NCBI RefSeq assembly: GCF_021018895.1
Contig: NC_079375.1
Coordinates: forward strand, 9,332,732-9,396,731
DNA: 64,000 nucleotides
Source: Seriola aureovittata
Taxonomy: Eukaryota; Chordata; Actinopteri; Carangiformes; Carangidae
Direction: 5' to 3'
Part shown: one piece after another, positions 12,666-27,648 of the stretch
Position numbering within the stretch: the stretch's first letter is position 1
Layout: every line of letters starts with the position of its first letter
The notes under the pieces: generated by a model
Database searches by the model: none
Seen by the model: only the letters and a program-made list of their open reading frames with translations
Told to the model about the DNA's origin: nothing
Translations under genes and position numbers: made by a program

Positions 12666-14013
12666 TGATTGTGAAAATTAATAAAACTGAAATCAATGAG
12701 AGACATGTTGTCATGTTGAGCTGTCTGTGATTATGGTCCCTGTATTTCTAAATGCAGATTTTTTATTTTATTTTTTTTTTTGAGATTTTATGCATGAATC
12801 GTTTGTTTCATATGTTATTATTGATGGAAGTGATGTATGAAGAGACACAAGAATCATCTTAAACTGTAGATTTCAAAATTCAATTTAGGCAATGGTGAGT
12901 GATTTCACAACACCCCCTTTTTTTTTTTCTTTCTTTTTTTTTTTTAAGTTTCACTTCAGGTGAAACAAAGTGCAGCTACAATTGGCCTAATGACCTCTGG
13001 AGCCAGAGGATTCCTGCTGAGAAAACCCTCTGACCGTCCTCATGTCAGAAACCAGACCCCTCCGCAGAAACAGCAACAAGCAGGCGGGAGTTGTGATGTA
13101 AATTTGACCCCAGTCGACACAGCAGCCCCCTCGTCCGCCATTTACACCTGAATGGGACGTTACCTTAAATCATGTTTACATCACGAGTGTTTAGAGCGTT
13201 AAAAAGCCGTGGTAACCGTTTCAGACGAGCCTGGCGCCTGTTTGGACAAGCCTGCTGTGAAAGAACAAAAACCATCTTCCATTAATGATAATGAGCCGAG
13301 AGCGAGACGCGCCAAGCAGGTGGAGACAGCGACACACAGCACACATACACACACACGTTCATATACTGCATTATTATGAACACACATTGCTTTAATATGC
13401 ACGTTTCATGGACATTTTTCTAGACAAAGTCTGAAGACGGTAGAGAATTGATTTAAGAGTTTTTCTCATGGTAATGGACAGAAAACATGAATTTGGAGGC
13501 ATCACATGGAAGAATTAAAAAAAAAAAATCCAATATATAGCAACAAATCTGATGGGACGTTTTTGTGGCCAGTGCCATCAGATGTGTGTGCCATGAATAA
13601 TCTCTTTATAGACTTGCCTGCTCTTTATTAAATAATATTTCTTATTTCTGTGTTTTAACCCACTACTCTGATTCTACTTATATTTTCATTACTGTTCATC
13701 AAAAAAGCCACATCTCCTCAGTGTGGTGACCACTGACAGCCTTTACATTAAGTTGTTGGGGCTGCTTGCCCCCTCCCCCTGCAGTTTCTGTTATTTGGCT
13801 TGTTCTTTTCAGCAGATTACGTAAGTATCTATGGTTGCTATATTGCTCGTGTGTTTGTAATTTGCCTTCAACTTTTTTCCAGCTCCAGGATCAGGTGGGT
13901 TGGTCCGTTTGCGTCAGCCTGTGGGGGAGGGCGCGCACTTTATAGGTTCCTCTGCGCTGCTCTGTCTGTCACACAGCGCACTGAGCCCCGCTGCCTGCAG
14001 GAACCGCTTTATA

Positions 14014-14120
14014 AAGAGCTAAATTTACCAAACTTTACGTTGTTTCCTGAGCTCTCACAATTGGCCAGGCGTACCCGGGCAAGAGAGTTATAAGGTTGGA
14101 GGACCTCCTACCACTTTTAA
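14014..14120 (+). promoter_or_regulatory. klf2: klf2 core promoter
   Basis: Upstream of the klf2 start codon lie CTAAATTTAC (14019-14028, a near-match to the MEF2 site), an inverted CCAAT box ATTGG (14060-14064) and a TATA-like TTATAAGG (14088-14095). Together these predict initiation near 14115-14120 and a 5' UTR of about 130 bases. Mammalian KLF2 is known to be driven by MEF2 downstream of ERK5, so the MEF2-like word fits, but its last base departs from consensus. Motif reading only; the exact start is inferred. Confidence 0.55.
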
Positions 14121-14251
14121 ACTTGTTCATGTCCTCGGAGCGCAGCTGCGGAGAGAGGCGACAGTGAAAACAGGCGCACAGACTCCGGCGCGGCTGCCGC
14201 TTCTAAACACAACGCGACTTTGACAAGAGATAGTTGATATTTCAGCAAACC

Positions 14252-15821
<1,570 letters not shown>

Positions 15822-16490
15822 AGGAGCCCACATAAGAGACTTGGGGGTTCATGGGTGGGTTGTGTTATTTTTTATTGTGATCCAACTGATGTATTTTTAT
15901 TTAAACAGTTCTACACATGACCAAAGTCGTTTTTTATATAATATTGAATTTAAAAAAAAGTTTTAGTGTTATTATTTTCTAATAATGTAGCTGGTACTAC
16001 TTTGGTTCTATAAAAGCTTTAGAAAAGCTTTGTTTGCTTTCGAGCAGGCAGACCAGGAAGGGGCTGGCCCTGTATATACTACTCTTCTTTGACAGAACTG
16101 GAATGCGGTGTTTAACACAAGTGCCTTTCTATGACTCTGCTACTGTAAAACTCTTCTTGACAGAAAGACATGGCCACAAAATAGTACATGTTCTTGTTGA
16201 CAGGAGTGAAGTGCACATACCGATGCCTAACATGTGCAAAGACAATGTTTTATTTAAACTGCCTCAATGTCTGAATGGCCTGAGCTGTTGTATTTTGTTG
16301 CCTTCTTCCTGTATGTAGTTGTCGTTGACTTCTCTGGTGTGAAACTCTTGGATCCAGCCCCTCTGTACACTATCAGGGCTTGATGTCCTGTGCATTATTT
16401 TTTACTTAAATTTATATGAATATGTAAATGGATTTTATACTGTAAATGTGTATTTATTGTAAATATTAAAAACAATGAAATTGAACGTCT
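15822..16490 (+). other. klf2: klf2 3' UTR with polyadenylation signal
   Basis: AT-rich sequence follows the stop codon. It ends with a Pumilio-type TGTAAATA (16458-16465) overlapping an ATTAAA polyadenylation signal (16465-16470). Several TATTTAT-like words suggest an unstable mRNA, as expected for an inducible KLF. The 3' end near 16490 is inferred. Confidence 0.6.
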
Positions 16491-17639
16491 GACTCGGGAA
16501 CTCCTTCATCTTCATGCATGCATAGTCATTCGAGGCTGATCATGTTCACACATATATTTTAATGAACCGCATCCACCCACTCAACAAAACTATTTACTGT
16601 GCTTACAGCAAGTCAGGGTAGGTGCACAAGACCTGCACACCATCAGATCGGTTAAACTAAATAGGTTATACATGTTGCCACTGTAGACCCACTTTAATTT
16701 TAAAACATGGGCACTTGATTTCCACTGTGATGTTATGCAGCTGTGAGATGGAGAAGGGCAGCCACTTGTGGGCTTAGCCTATAAATACAAACACTCCATT
16801 TCCATAATTACAGAGTGAGCCAGGAGCCGTCTGGACAGAGGGGCACAGCAAACCCTCATCAGGGAGCCCTTAGACTCCCTTTCTGATGGGTAGAAATTAT
16901 AGTAGGACATCAAAGGGCCTTAATACTACAATTACACAGAGTCACTCTGCACTACAGTTTCAAAGTATCTGAGTCTGTGCATATTATGTCTGCATGGTGT
17001 CAGAGAGTATTTGTTTCACCCGCATCAAAGGCAGAATTGAGCAGATGCATCAAAACCAGACGGCGTTCTTTTTATTTTTCTAAGTCCATAAATATTAAAC
17101 ATTTTTCTTCAGATACGTGGTTGGTCTTTTGCATTATGACAATTTTAATATTTTAAACACAACTTAACCCTTTATCAAAAGTGGTGTCTCTCTTGTTCAC
17201 AGTTATATTGCACCTCATGCATAACAATAGAATGTGTCTTAGATGGGTTGACCATAGAATTGATCATATTTAAAAAAGAAAAGAAAAAGAGGAAGTACAC
17301 ACTAGGTCAAAAATATATACAGTGGTGGATGCAAATGTATCACTCTCATTTCACTTTTTTTTTTGTTCCAATATCAATGCAGAACTCGACAATATAAACA
17401 ATCCATCTTAAATGAAAAGAAACTCTTTTAGAAAAACCTAAAAATAGAATTACACTGTTGTTCCTCAAGGCCATTTGCTGTACGTTATTTCTATTTATGA
17501 TAAGAGGGTTGGGGTTAGAATAGATACAGTTATTTTGCAATCCAACAAATTATTCATGGCTTTGTGCATCATACGACTGACTCACTTCTTTAATTTAAAA
17601 TACAAGACCTACCATGTTCGAGGAATGTTAAAAATCACT
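16491..17639. other. Intergenic gap between klf2 and eps15l1, nothing recognised
   Basis: Convergent 3' ends flank this AT-rich stretch. No ORF with homology or RNA gene was seen. Confidence 0.5.
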
Positions 17640-19170
17640 TTTATTCAATTAAAAGTTGGTACAGTTTTGAGCAACCTAAAATTCAGAGGACTTTTTTTTT
17701 TTCTATAATCACATACATATTGTGCAATATTACGTTACAATGTTGATATGTAGATAAATAAGGCGTTGTCACTCTGTACATATCCAGTAAGATCTGGAAT
17801 ATACAGTGCATACATTATGTGCCGAATAAACCTGATTAGTGTTATATGATTACAAGGAAGCGATATTTTAAGGCTTTTAAACAAATGTCCTCCGACGGGA
17901 TCATAAGACATCAATGAACTGAAAAAAAGTAATGCAGAAAAGAAAATCTGACGGTTGATTTGAGAGAAAAGCTGGAAGCAGATGTCAGTGTGCATCAGCG
18001 ATAATGTGAAAAGAGTCGCAGAAGAGGTAAAAAGGGCAAAGCGTAAGTGTAACAGCACCAGTAAAAACAATGTAGTTTTACACTTTTTTCCATTTTATCG
18101 AGGCTTTTAGTTGTATGGGAGTGCACACGCACACAAACACAAGCTGCTGACATCAGAGGGATGGTGCAGCAGCGCTCCAGGTAGACTGGACATTGTTCAT
18201 AAGAAAGGAAGACGTCAATGATTATCACTAGCATCTTAATTATTGTAAATACAAGAGGCGACCGGTGATGTGGGGCTAAATCATATTCAACCAAAGCTTT
18301 GTTAGGACTAAAAAGCTCATCAGGGATTCCCAAAACTTCATATTAACACGTGTATGTATACCCTGTTGAGGGTTTGATTATATTCAAACATTTCTTCAAT
18401 CCATGTACTTTAAGGCCATAAATAGCAGGTATGCAATCATAAATGGCAGGAAACACTTGTAACATTTGAAATAAAAATCGAAATTGTGCCATTTTCATGC
18501 CGATAACTAAACTCCAGTCCTTTAAGACAGGGTTGCTTTTTGAAGATGGTTTGCACATAAAACCGTTATCTAACAATATTTACATTACATGACTAAACAC
18601 GGGCTAACAGGGTAGTCAACGCGTATGGTTTGACTTTCAACATGAATTTTTTTGGAGTAATTAAAGGTTATATAAAACAGTTTATACAGTGCATTTTACA
18701 AGTACTTCATACACCACAGATTCATTGCTTTTGTATACAAATAAAACAGTAAAATATTCTTAACATTTTTTGTTTGCAACAAACTGGCTTTTGGTTAAGG
18801 CAGGGTGATTAACCATAACAAGATATGGAGCTAGATATAGGTTGTAGTCGGGTACCCTGCTGGTTTGGGTTGCGTTAAATCGCTATGTTCTTGCAGGATG
18901 AAGCCAGGCTTAAATCAAGTGGCTCCGTATTGTCCCTGATTATAGTTGCCATGTAGTTTGGGAGCAATGAACCTTAACTGGTTGCTAAATGTGGAGTCAT
19001 TTGACACGAGTCCAGTCATGGCGGGAGAAACTCTAGTCTCTTACACAAATTGGTAACAGGGGCTGCTAGTCATATCGGGCCAGTGTCGGTGCTGTTGTCA
19101 TGAGCCTGCGGACGGGAGGACTATGAGGCAAAATGAGGAGGACTGTAAAGATGTGGTGGGGCACGCCTGG
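17640..19170 (-). other. eps15l1: Probable eps15l1 3' UTR
   Basis: Downstream of the eps15l1 stop on the - strand, the sequence stays free of repeats for about 1.5 kb. It reaches AATAAA on the - strand at 17640-17645. The extent is inferred from this signal; other signals exist further on. Confidence 0.4.
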
Positions 19171-19317
19171 TCAGGCGCTGGGCGAGTAAGCCCGGCTGAG
19201 AGCGATGGCGAGCTCCAGGTCCTGCTGCTCCTGGAGCCGCAGCCTCCTTAGCCTCTCCTGCTCCTCACGCTCGCTCTCCCGCTTGGCCCACTCCAGCTGC
19301 TGGCTCTCACTTCCAAA
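19171..19317 (-). other. eps15l1: eps15l1 terminal exon encoding the UIM region
   Basis: This 49-codon exon follows the FADFAS-encoding exon in phase 0 (acceptor CTGCCCTAG). It encodes [12 protein letters not shown] and then [11 protein letters not shown], matching the two ubiquitin-interacting motifs of EPS15. It also carries the stop. Including or skipping it decides whether the adaptor can bind monoubiquitinated cargo. Confidence 0.9.
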
Positions 19318-22300
19318 CTAGGGCAGGGAAACAAACATTAGATGCAGACAAAAACTCAGGAATGCAGGCTGAAATGTCAACACAAAAAAAAAAAAGAGAG
19401 AAATCACTGGAGGAAAGCTGATGTAAAAGGAACGGTGGATGCAAAAATTTAAAATCAAGTGTTTCTAATGAGGCAGAATATCAAAAACTACGTCCATATA
19501 TAGCTGAAATGATGTGATATATTACAGTAAGCTGAGGAAAATAAATAAAAAATATAGACATTTAAATTTCACTTGGACGTCACACAAAAAAAAAGCCAAG
19601 AAAGCAGCACTAAAAGCTTAAGAAAACAAACGATTCCTCCACAATACACAGGGCTACATTGGTGCCATAAATTACTGCTCACATATGTCGTGTAAATATT
19701 CAGCACTTGGATCAATGCGACTGAGGATATACATTGAAAATAATCGTGCTCATGAATCACCATACTCAGATTATGCCGTGCGGACAGGTTTTTCACATGC
19801 AAAGGATTGACCACCACACCCTTGTACAGTCTTACCTTGACATGTTCAGATCCTGGCAGAAAAACAAAGATTACAACACAGAGCTCGATATAAAACAAAA
19901 CAAAAAAAACCCCAACAAATCCCTTTTTCAACTGTCATGCTGGCGAGAGGGAAAAATAAATACATGTCATGTCAAATGATACAAACCAGACACAAAAAGC
20001 TGCCATGCATCATCTCTCCACTTGAGAGCACGCTCAGCTTTTAGCCTATACACGATGGCAAAGAAGCGGAAGGTGGAGGACAAAGAGGCAGATTTACTCT
20101 GTTGTGCTCTGCTTCGAGGCATATCATGCTTTGACAGAGAATAAGCCTTTAGCTTGTAGTTCCAAAATTGAAAAAAACTCCTCGTACGCTACCTGACCAG
20201 GCAAGTTAACAAACTCTCTGACTAAAAGTGTATTAATCTCGACATCCCCTCGAAGACTGAAGCCAACAACAAGCATGCAAGTCCCTTTACCAGGCGGACG
20301 ATGGGAACAGTCGACTAGATAGACACAAACACTGGAAACTGTCCAAGTCAGTCATGCAAATGCGTATTTTCCTTTCATACAAAGCCCTTAAAAAGAAGCT
20401 CTCAGATGTTCTGTCAGTTGTTAGTCAACAGCCAGTAAAATCAGCAGTCCTGTGATTGCTTTTTTAAAGTCAGAGTGAGGGGGGGAAAGTTAACAGACGG
20501 AGGCTCGGTGACAGAGAGCTGACACCTCCGACCCTTCAGCTCTACGGTCTGAAGAGTGAGATCAAGAGATGGGCAGCTTAAGCAGACAAAGATACATGTT
20601 CCAACAGAAAACTGTAAGTACACTACACTTACAGAGGCAAAATCTGCAAAACCCACAGGACAGTCTTTGGATGTTTTGCTCGAGTCTGTCGTAACAAAAG
20701 AGTCTTTACTGTCTGCTGTGGAGCAAACGCTCTGGAGTGGCTCTGACGCTGCCGCACTGAGCATACCTACTGGAGAAGGAAGGACATTTAAATTAAAATC
20801 TAATTACCAAATCCATGTAACAAAAACAGTTTTGGTTTTGACTATAGAGGCTGACAACCGTTAACCCCTTGGGAAAATAACCTGACACATTAAACACTTG
20901 TGTAATACGCTATTGCTAAATTCTTACAGGAAGCCAAGAACTTGAAGCTCACAGTCGTCACCCAGGGGGCATATTGGTTTAAAAAAGGTGCTAACCACAT
21001 TTTTTGAGTAAAGCTCACTGATGCGTTGTAGCTAAACAGGCATAGTGTTGCTTTATGGAAAACAAAATTGCAAAAGACTGACCCACCCTTATTTACAGTA
21101 AGCTTTGGAGACATTTCCTATATTGATGTCATTGTGGTCATCTGGACAGGCTTGTACATTTCTCTTATTTGCACCAATGCCACAAAGGTTGCATCTGCAA
21201 AGGGGAAAGGCTTCCAGCAAACAAATTATCTCCATTATCTAGTCAAAAACGCCAGGGGGATTTAGATTGAAATCAAGTTTCATTTATTGCTCTATTAAAA
21301 TACCGAGTTACATTTAACACTTCTTCGCAAATGCCTGAAAAATTGCTGTGACACACTTTTCAACAGTACCGTCAAGCAAAACGAGTTGTGCAATTGACCC
21401 TGTGATGCAGGCATTCAGAGAGTGGGCTTCTCACTTCCCCATCACGTAGGAGGCACATCTCTGGGGTTAGCTCGTTGTCTTAACAGTGGCTACTCATCTC
21501 TACCCTTCTCTGTGTGATGAAGCAAAGGGGAAGACCAACTTTCTCACGATGTGGCTTCTGCTAAAAGAGTAAGTGCAAGGCAACAGCGGAAGGGCATGTG
21601 CTGGGCAAGGACTGAGAGGTGTGTGTGACTTCACATACACATAAAAGAACAAGATGAACATGAGGCTAAACACATCCAAGCGGCTGAGATGAGTGGTTCT
21701 TAATCTCACCACACTGTTGCATGCAAAAATAAAGGGATTCCTTTATAACACTAACAGAGCCACTTCACTTTGAAACCCATACTACTACTACCACCACCAT
21801 ATCTCTGCCAGCAGCTTTCCTGCTGCAACTTCAAAAGATGAAATTACTTTCTCTGCACTTACACAGCTCAATAGGGAAGTCATTTTTTCAGTCACAAGGA
21901 GCACCTAAAAATGTTGTCGCGATTACATTTTTGTAACAGGTGGCAAAGATCAAATGAAAGTTGTACTGATTGTTATCAGTACAACTGACATGATTGATGA
22001 TAAAAGGTATTAATTTCAACCTGTTTAAACCAACATTACATGCTGATTATGAACATCATTAAGCCATTTATGTCAAGTTAAGCAGCAAGCACAGTCACAT
22101 ACGCACGCTTATATACACACATAAAATCAGGGCTTACCGTAGGGAGGTGCAGGCCGGTTAGGCACATTTTTCTTTGATGGGAGCACAGGGTTGTCCGACT
22201 TCTGTTCACACACCAGGGAAAAAGACAAAAAATAAATAAATCCCTCAACTATCACACAAAATAATGACTCCAACAGAAACGTCAGCCAAAATCTAAAGCC

Positions 22301-25300
22301 TCTGGCCTCGTACCAGAGAGACTGTTTTCATAAATGTGATGAACTGGCAGAAAAATAAGAAATCAGTCATGATGAGAGTAAAATTAACAACACAGCTTTC
22401 TACAGCTTAAGTGGAAAATGATGCTTTATGGTGCAACTGGTTCATAACTCCCAAGAATCCCAGGAGCTTACCTTTGACATCTGACTAAAGTCAGCAAATC
22501 CACCCCCCTTGCTTCCAAAAGAGTTGCTTCCAAAGGGGTCCGCTGTCCCAAACACATCTGTGACAAGAGTACATCGAAGCGCATTTGGAACATTTGAATA
22601 CGTTTATGGAAAGAGCCACAGACTTTAATGAAGTTCAGCCTCAAACCACACATTTCAAAATCATCTTTACATCTTGCTTATTCTGAAAAGGCCTGCGTGC
22701 GATTTCCAGAGGAGGGAATGTGGCATGACCGTTTAATTTTCCATGACATTTCGCAAAAACCTGGAAAGCAAGAGGTTTTGTTTAACCTGACGTATGCAAC
22801 TGATCAACTAATTAAAGGCGTCAGTTGGCGCACTGTTAACCAGAACTGTGCCCGGGTTGTTTTGAAGCTCAGTGGTATGCCGTTTAATGAAAAAAAAAAA
22901 AAAAAAAAAGGCAAACTGCAGATGGCTACAGTGAAAAAACAAAACATTGTAATAGAATATGTTTGTTGTGAATGTGCAACCACAAGAGACCCCATTCATG
23001 TGAGGTACGCAGTGTTTTTCTTTGACGCACAGTAACTCAGCTCAGGTCTACAGTTGCCTCTGTGTTCTTCTTAAGGTGTGTAGCATGGCAGAGCACTGGC
23101 CGGGGCCGGCCACTAACTTAAAACAACTTCTGTAGCGAATGAGGCAGAGCAGTTCAATAGCAGCAGATATAAAGACTTGACAGAGGCAGGAGTAAACTGG
23201 TTAAAAGGAGTGGCAGTGTATTCTAGTAGAGCAGGACCAGCAGTCACAGAGTTTCTGTTGTGCTTGGCTCCTGCGAGCCTCCTGTTTTTCCAGGGTAGGG
23301 GGGAGTATTTTTAGTTGGCCAGTAGTTAAATGCGTAGGTACTCGACTAAAAATAGCCCTAAACCACAGGAAAAATTGAAGCCACAGTGAGTAAAAATTGT
23401 TTGCCCCTCATGCCCCCAAAAATATAATCTAAATCTAACACGTCACCCAGAATGGCAAAGAATGACTCTTTGAGACCAGTTTCACAACAAGGACGTTCTC
23501 TCATGTTCAGATGTCGGTTAATAGAGTCACATTCTGGGAAATCTGCATGGAAAATCTGTACATATTTAGTGCAGGGATGACTATGCATTCACGCTTTAAT
23601 TTGACATGGTACAGTACGTTCTACTGTGGCACCATCATATTCACTACCTTCCTGACTACAGTAACTGTGAGGAGAAAGAAAATAATATACAGCCAACATA
23701 TTCAAGATGACGGCAAAAAACATAAATGAAAAAAATAAATCTTTGACAACATGTTTTGGTTGTGTCTGAAAAAAGTACGTATTACAAATAGACTTCACAG
23801 ACTACTGAATAGGTTCAACAGAACTAGAATTACCACCTCGCGGTTGTTTGCCTCTGCCAACCAGCCAATTTGCAGGAAATATGGTCACAATCTCTCCTTC
23901 CTGAGTTACAGCGTTGAATAATGGCCAGAAGTGTTTTTGCAGAACATAATGACATCACAGTGAAATTGACCTTTGAACATTTGGATAAAAAATGTCATCA
24001 CTTCATCGCTTTATCCTACTGGACATTTGTGTTAAATTGTGTCATAACTAGCATAATAGATTTGTGAGTTATGGCCCAAAACGTGCTTTGTGAGGTCACA
24101 GTGACATTAACATTTGACCACCAAAATCTAATCATCTAATCAGTTCATCATTGAGTCCTAGTGAATGTTTGTGCCAAATTAGAAGAAGTTCCCTCAAGGA
24201 GTTACTCAGACATCGCGTTCACGAGAATAAGATGGACAGACGGACGGACAAGGCATAAAAATGTAGCATTTCTGACTTTTCCCTAAAGGATATAAGAGCA
24301 GCAATTTAACTAAATATTTTCACACTGATAAATATGACCTCAACACAATCTTTACATTTACAACTGGGGAAGACACAGAATAAAATCTTTCCTGTGAATC
24401 GACATGCACTGTTGTTTGTGAGCAGCAAAGTACCTGAATCCTTTGGTTTTGGGCTGTTTGATTTGAAGGGGTCACCACTGCTGAAGGCACTCGGCTGGGA
24501 AAAACAAAGAAGCGAAGCGCAAGTACCATAAGCGAGCTATTCAAAAGATCTTGTTTGACATACACACACACAATGACCACATCAGCATAACCACCAGAAA
24601 TCTCTTTGTAGTGCTGGTTTACTTTTCCAGGTATGGACAATGGTGAAGGCATGTCAGAGCTTGTTTCTAAAGTATCAGCACTGACAGCAACCATAGCGAG
24701 TCACTGAACACAGGAAATGAAAAATCATTTGATTTTTACAGCCATAAAGAAGAGTTGTTTGATACCTTTGCGGGCAGTGTGGGTTTTCTACCAAAGGGGT
24801 CTGAGGATCCAAACATGTCTGACTTGTCCGTCCTCTTAAAAAAATCGTCAGATGAGGTGCCTTTGAAGGGATCACTTTCTTTGAAAGGGTCTCCTCCAAA
24901 CGGATCTACAAAAAGGACAAGACAGTCATCTTCAACCTCTGACAAGAAATTATTGTTATTGCAAGTTTCTTTTTTTCCACAGTATGAACTCTGGACTGAC
25001 AGACTGGAACATTTGAATTTCACTTCAAACATCCCAATTCGGCACCTTATAAAGTATTTACAAACGCTTATTCACAGGGACACAATAGGCCTCATTCACC
25101 AAAATCTTCTTAAGTGTTTTTCTTAAATTCTTTCTTAACATGTCAGCACTCAAATGTGTTTAAGAGTGCGTAAACGCTGTTCTTACCTAAGAACAAATCC
25201 CAAATCAGAATCTTCGTAAGTGGGTTTTAAGAAGAAATTTGTTCTTAAGAATGGTTGGTGAATGAGGCCCATTGTGGGTGATCACCAGATAGCATCAGCT

Positions 25301-27614
25301 AGCAGAGCAGGGAATCATCTTGATCCTTACAGAACTACAGGAGTAGATGATAAAAAGATACAAGAAGGCATTCAGACCTTTGAAGGGGTCGGACTTGAAG
25401 GGGTCTTCTGTCTGGAAGGGGTCAGGTGGGGGCTCCTTAGCACTGCTGTTGTTAAACATGGCTATCTTTGACTTGAAAGAATCGTCCTAATGAAAGAACA
25501 AATAAAAAACCCAACAAGTGGATAAACATTTGGAGTCTTGACAACGAAACAAAAAATAGGACTTTTAGTGAGTATTTTAAGTGACAAGGCAAAACGCAGT
25601 GAGACAACAATAAAAGAGAGCATGCACACTTGCACAGACTCAAAACAAAGAGACGTTTCTGGGAAATATCTCTTTGGTATCTGAACAGCAATAAACAGGT
25701 TAATTAGGAGGAGGTGACATAAAAAGGGCTACTGCTAAGATTGAAATGCTTCTCAGTTTCTCCATCCTCCTTTTTGTCTGTTCAGGGGGTAGGAACCAAA
25801 ACCAGTAGCATGGTGTTCAAGTAACGTCCCAGAGATCCAGGCAAGACTTCTACATTAGATATAAGACGATATGTTCATCATCTCCTCACCGCACTCCTGA
25901 AGCCTCCGTTCTGCTTCTCAGCAAACCCTTCACTTAGGTCGGGCATGTTGCTGAAGTTTCCTCCGTTGATGTCACTCAAAGCGCTGTTGTACTGCTCAAT
26001 GGTCTTGGTCAGCTCCTGTTGGCTGTCCTGGATCAGCGACAGCTTACTGCGAGCCTAAACACGCACAAAAGCTATCTGTTATCTGATTCCATTAAGTATT
26101 GTACTATGTGACTTCACTGTATCATTTTCAGTGGGTTTCAGAGCTGTTCAACACTGGAGAATTTCCTGTCTGGCAGGAAGGGGTAAGCTACTTTGATTTC
26201 ATGCCACATTTTCAAAAGAAAAAAAAAGAATTTCAGAATTTCAGAATTTCGATTCCTCAGAGATTTCCCTCCACTAACGGTAGAAAACAGGCTTCTTAAA
26301 AGTCTCAGCAGATTGAGGAATAATTTTCAGCTACTTGTGTAAGTAGTGGTTAGTGGTTAAATTGATGAAAAGAATAACTTTAACCAACAGTTTCACTTCA
26401 GTGTACTTCAAAGCATGCTAAATACCAATGCTAAACAATGATCACAGAAGTAAAAGTAAAACGAATGTTTCCTAAAGTGAGACTAATGTCATAAAAACCA
26501 TCTTCCAGGAGCATAGAATCAAACAAGTTCAAATCTACAAACCTCTGTACCTCTAAGTCATTATTATACTTTGGTATCCAGAGCTTAATTAGTTTAAACT
26601 AAAATATCTTAGCAATTTTATATTCATGCCCCACAGCACTAAGCTAATCAGTTAATGGCCCAAAGTGGCAGAACATCCTCATGTGACCTGTTGTCTCTCC
26701 ATCTGCACTGACCTGGTTGATCTCCTCCTGGGTGGTTTTGAGGGACTTGACGATGCTGTCCAGCTGGACGCGACCGGAGAGCAGGCTCTGCTCCAGCTGG
26801 GCCTCCTCCTCCTGCAGCCGACTCAGGTCTGCCTTGGTGCGGCTCAGTTCGTCCTCCTGGCTCAGGAGGTCAGTCTCCTGAGAGCGGATCTGGCTCTGCA
26901 AGGACGAAATCTGGAGCAGAAAGAAAGATTTTATATTTGTAGATTCATCGATTGCGGAACAGTTAAATTGCTAGACATTTAGAAATTACAGCTTTAACTC
27001 AGATTTTGGTTTGCTTGTTAGGACAGATCAAAGCGGTGCTATTTTAGAGTTTGTTGTCAGGGAAAATACAGTGCAGTAAGACAGTGGTCCTCATTATACC
27101 TACTTTTAAATTAGACATACTTCTTACTTATGTGGCCTCACAAAAAAACAGCAATGCAATACTTCACATCCTAATATGTATTTCATTTCCCCAAAAGAGA
27201 AAGTCAGCAAAACATAAACAGCTGCACTATTTTAGAACACTCAGAGACTGTTTGAAAATAATAATCTGCAGCAATTTTCCTTCAAAAAAATCTTAACCTC
27301 AACTGACCTCACTGTTTGAGAGAGATCTGAATATCTGCTTAATACAAACATTTCGCCACAATAAGTTAAGAACTGCATGTTTCACTATAAGTGCAGCAAA
27401 ATTTGTTGTTATTTTATGAATGAGTCAAGTCTCTAACCATTTGCGACTCGTCCTGACACTTCTGCTTGACGTCGTTGAGCATCCCTTCCAGCTTGGAGCG
27501 CTGCTGGTCCATCTCCTCCAGACGTTCCTGGGCATCCTGCTTTTGGGACTCCAGGTCCTGCAGACTGCTGCTCTCCCTGTCCAAGTCATTCTGCATGTCC
27601 TGAAGGTCCACCAA

Positions 27615-27648
<34 letters not shown>

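Noticed and set aside
13800..14093. 97-codon frame in the klf2 promoter
   Set aside because: It overlaps the CCAAT and TATA elements and has no conserved protein features; chance frame in GC-rich promoter DNA.
22628..23035. 135-codon + strand frame inside an eps15l1 intron
   Set aside because: It crosses an A-run giving polylysine, has no recognisable domain and lies antisense to eps15l1.
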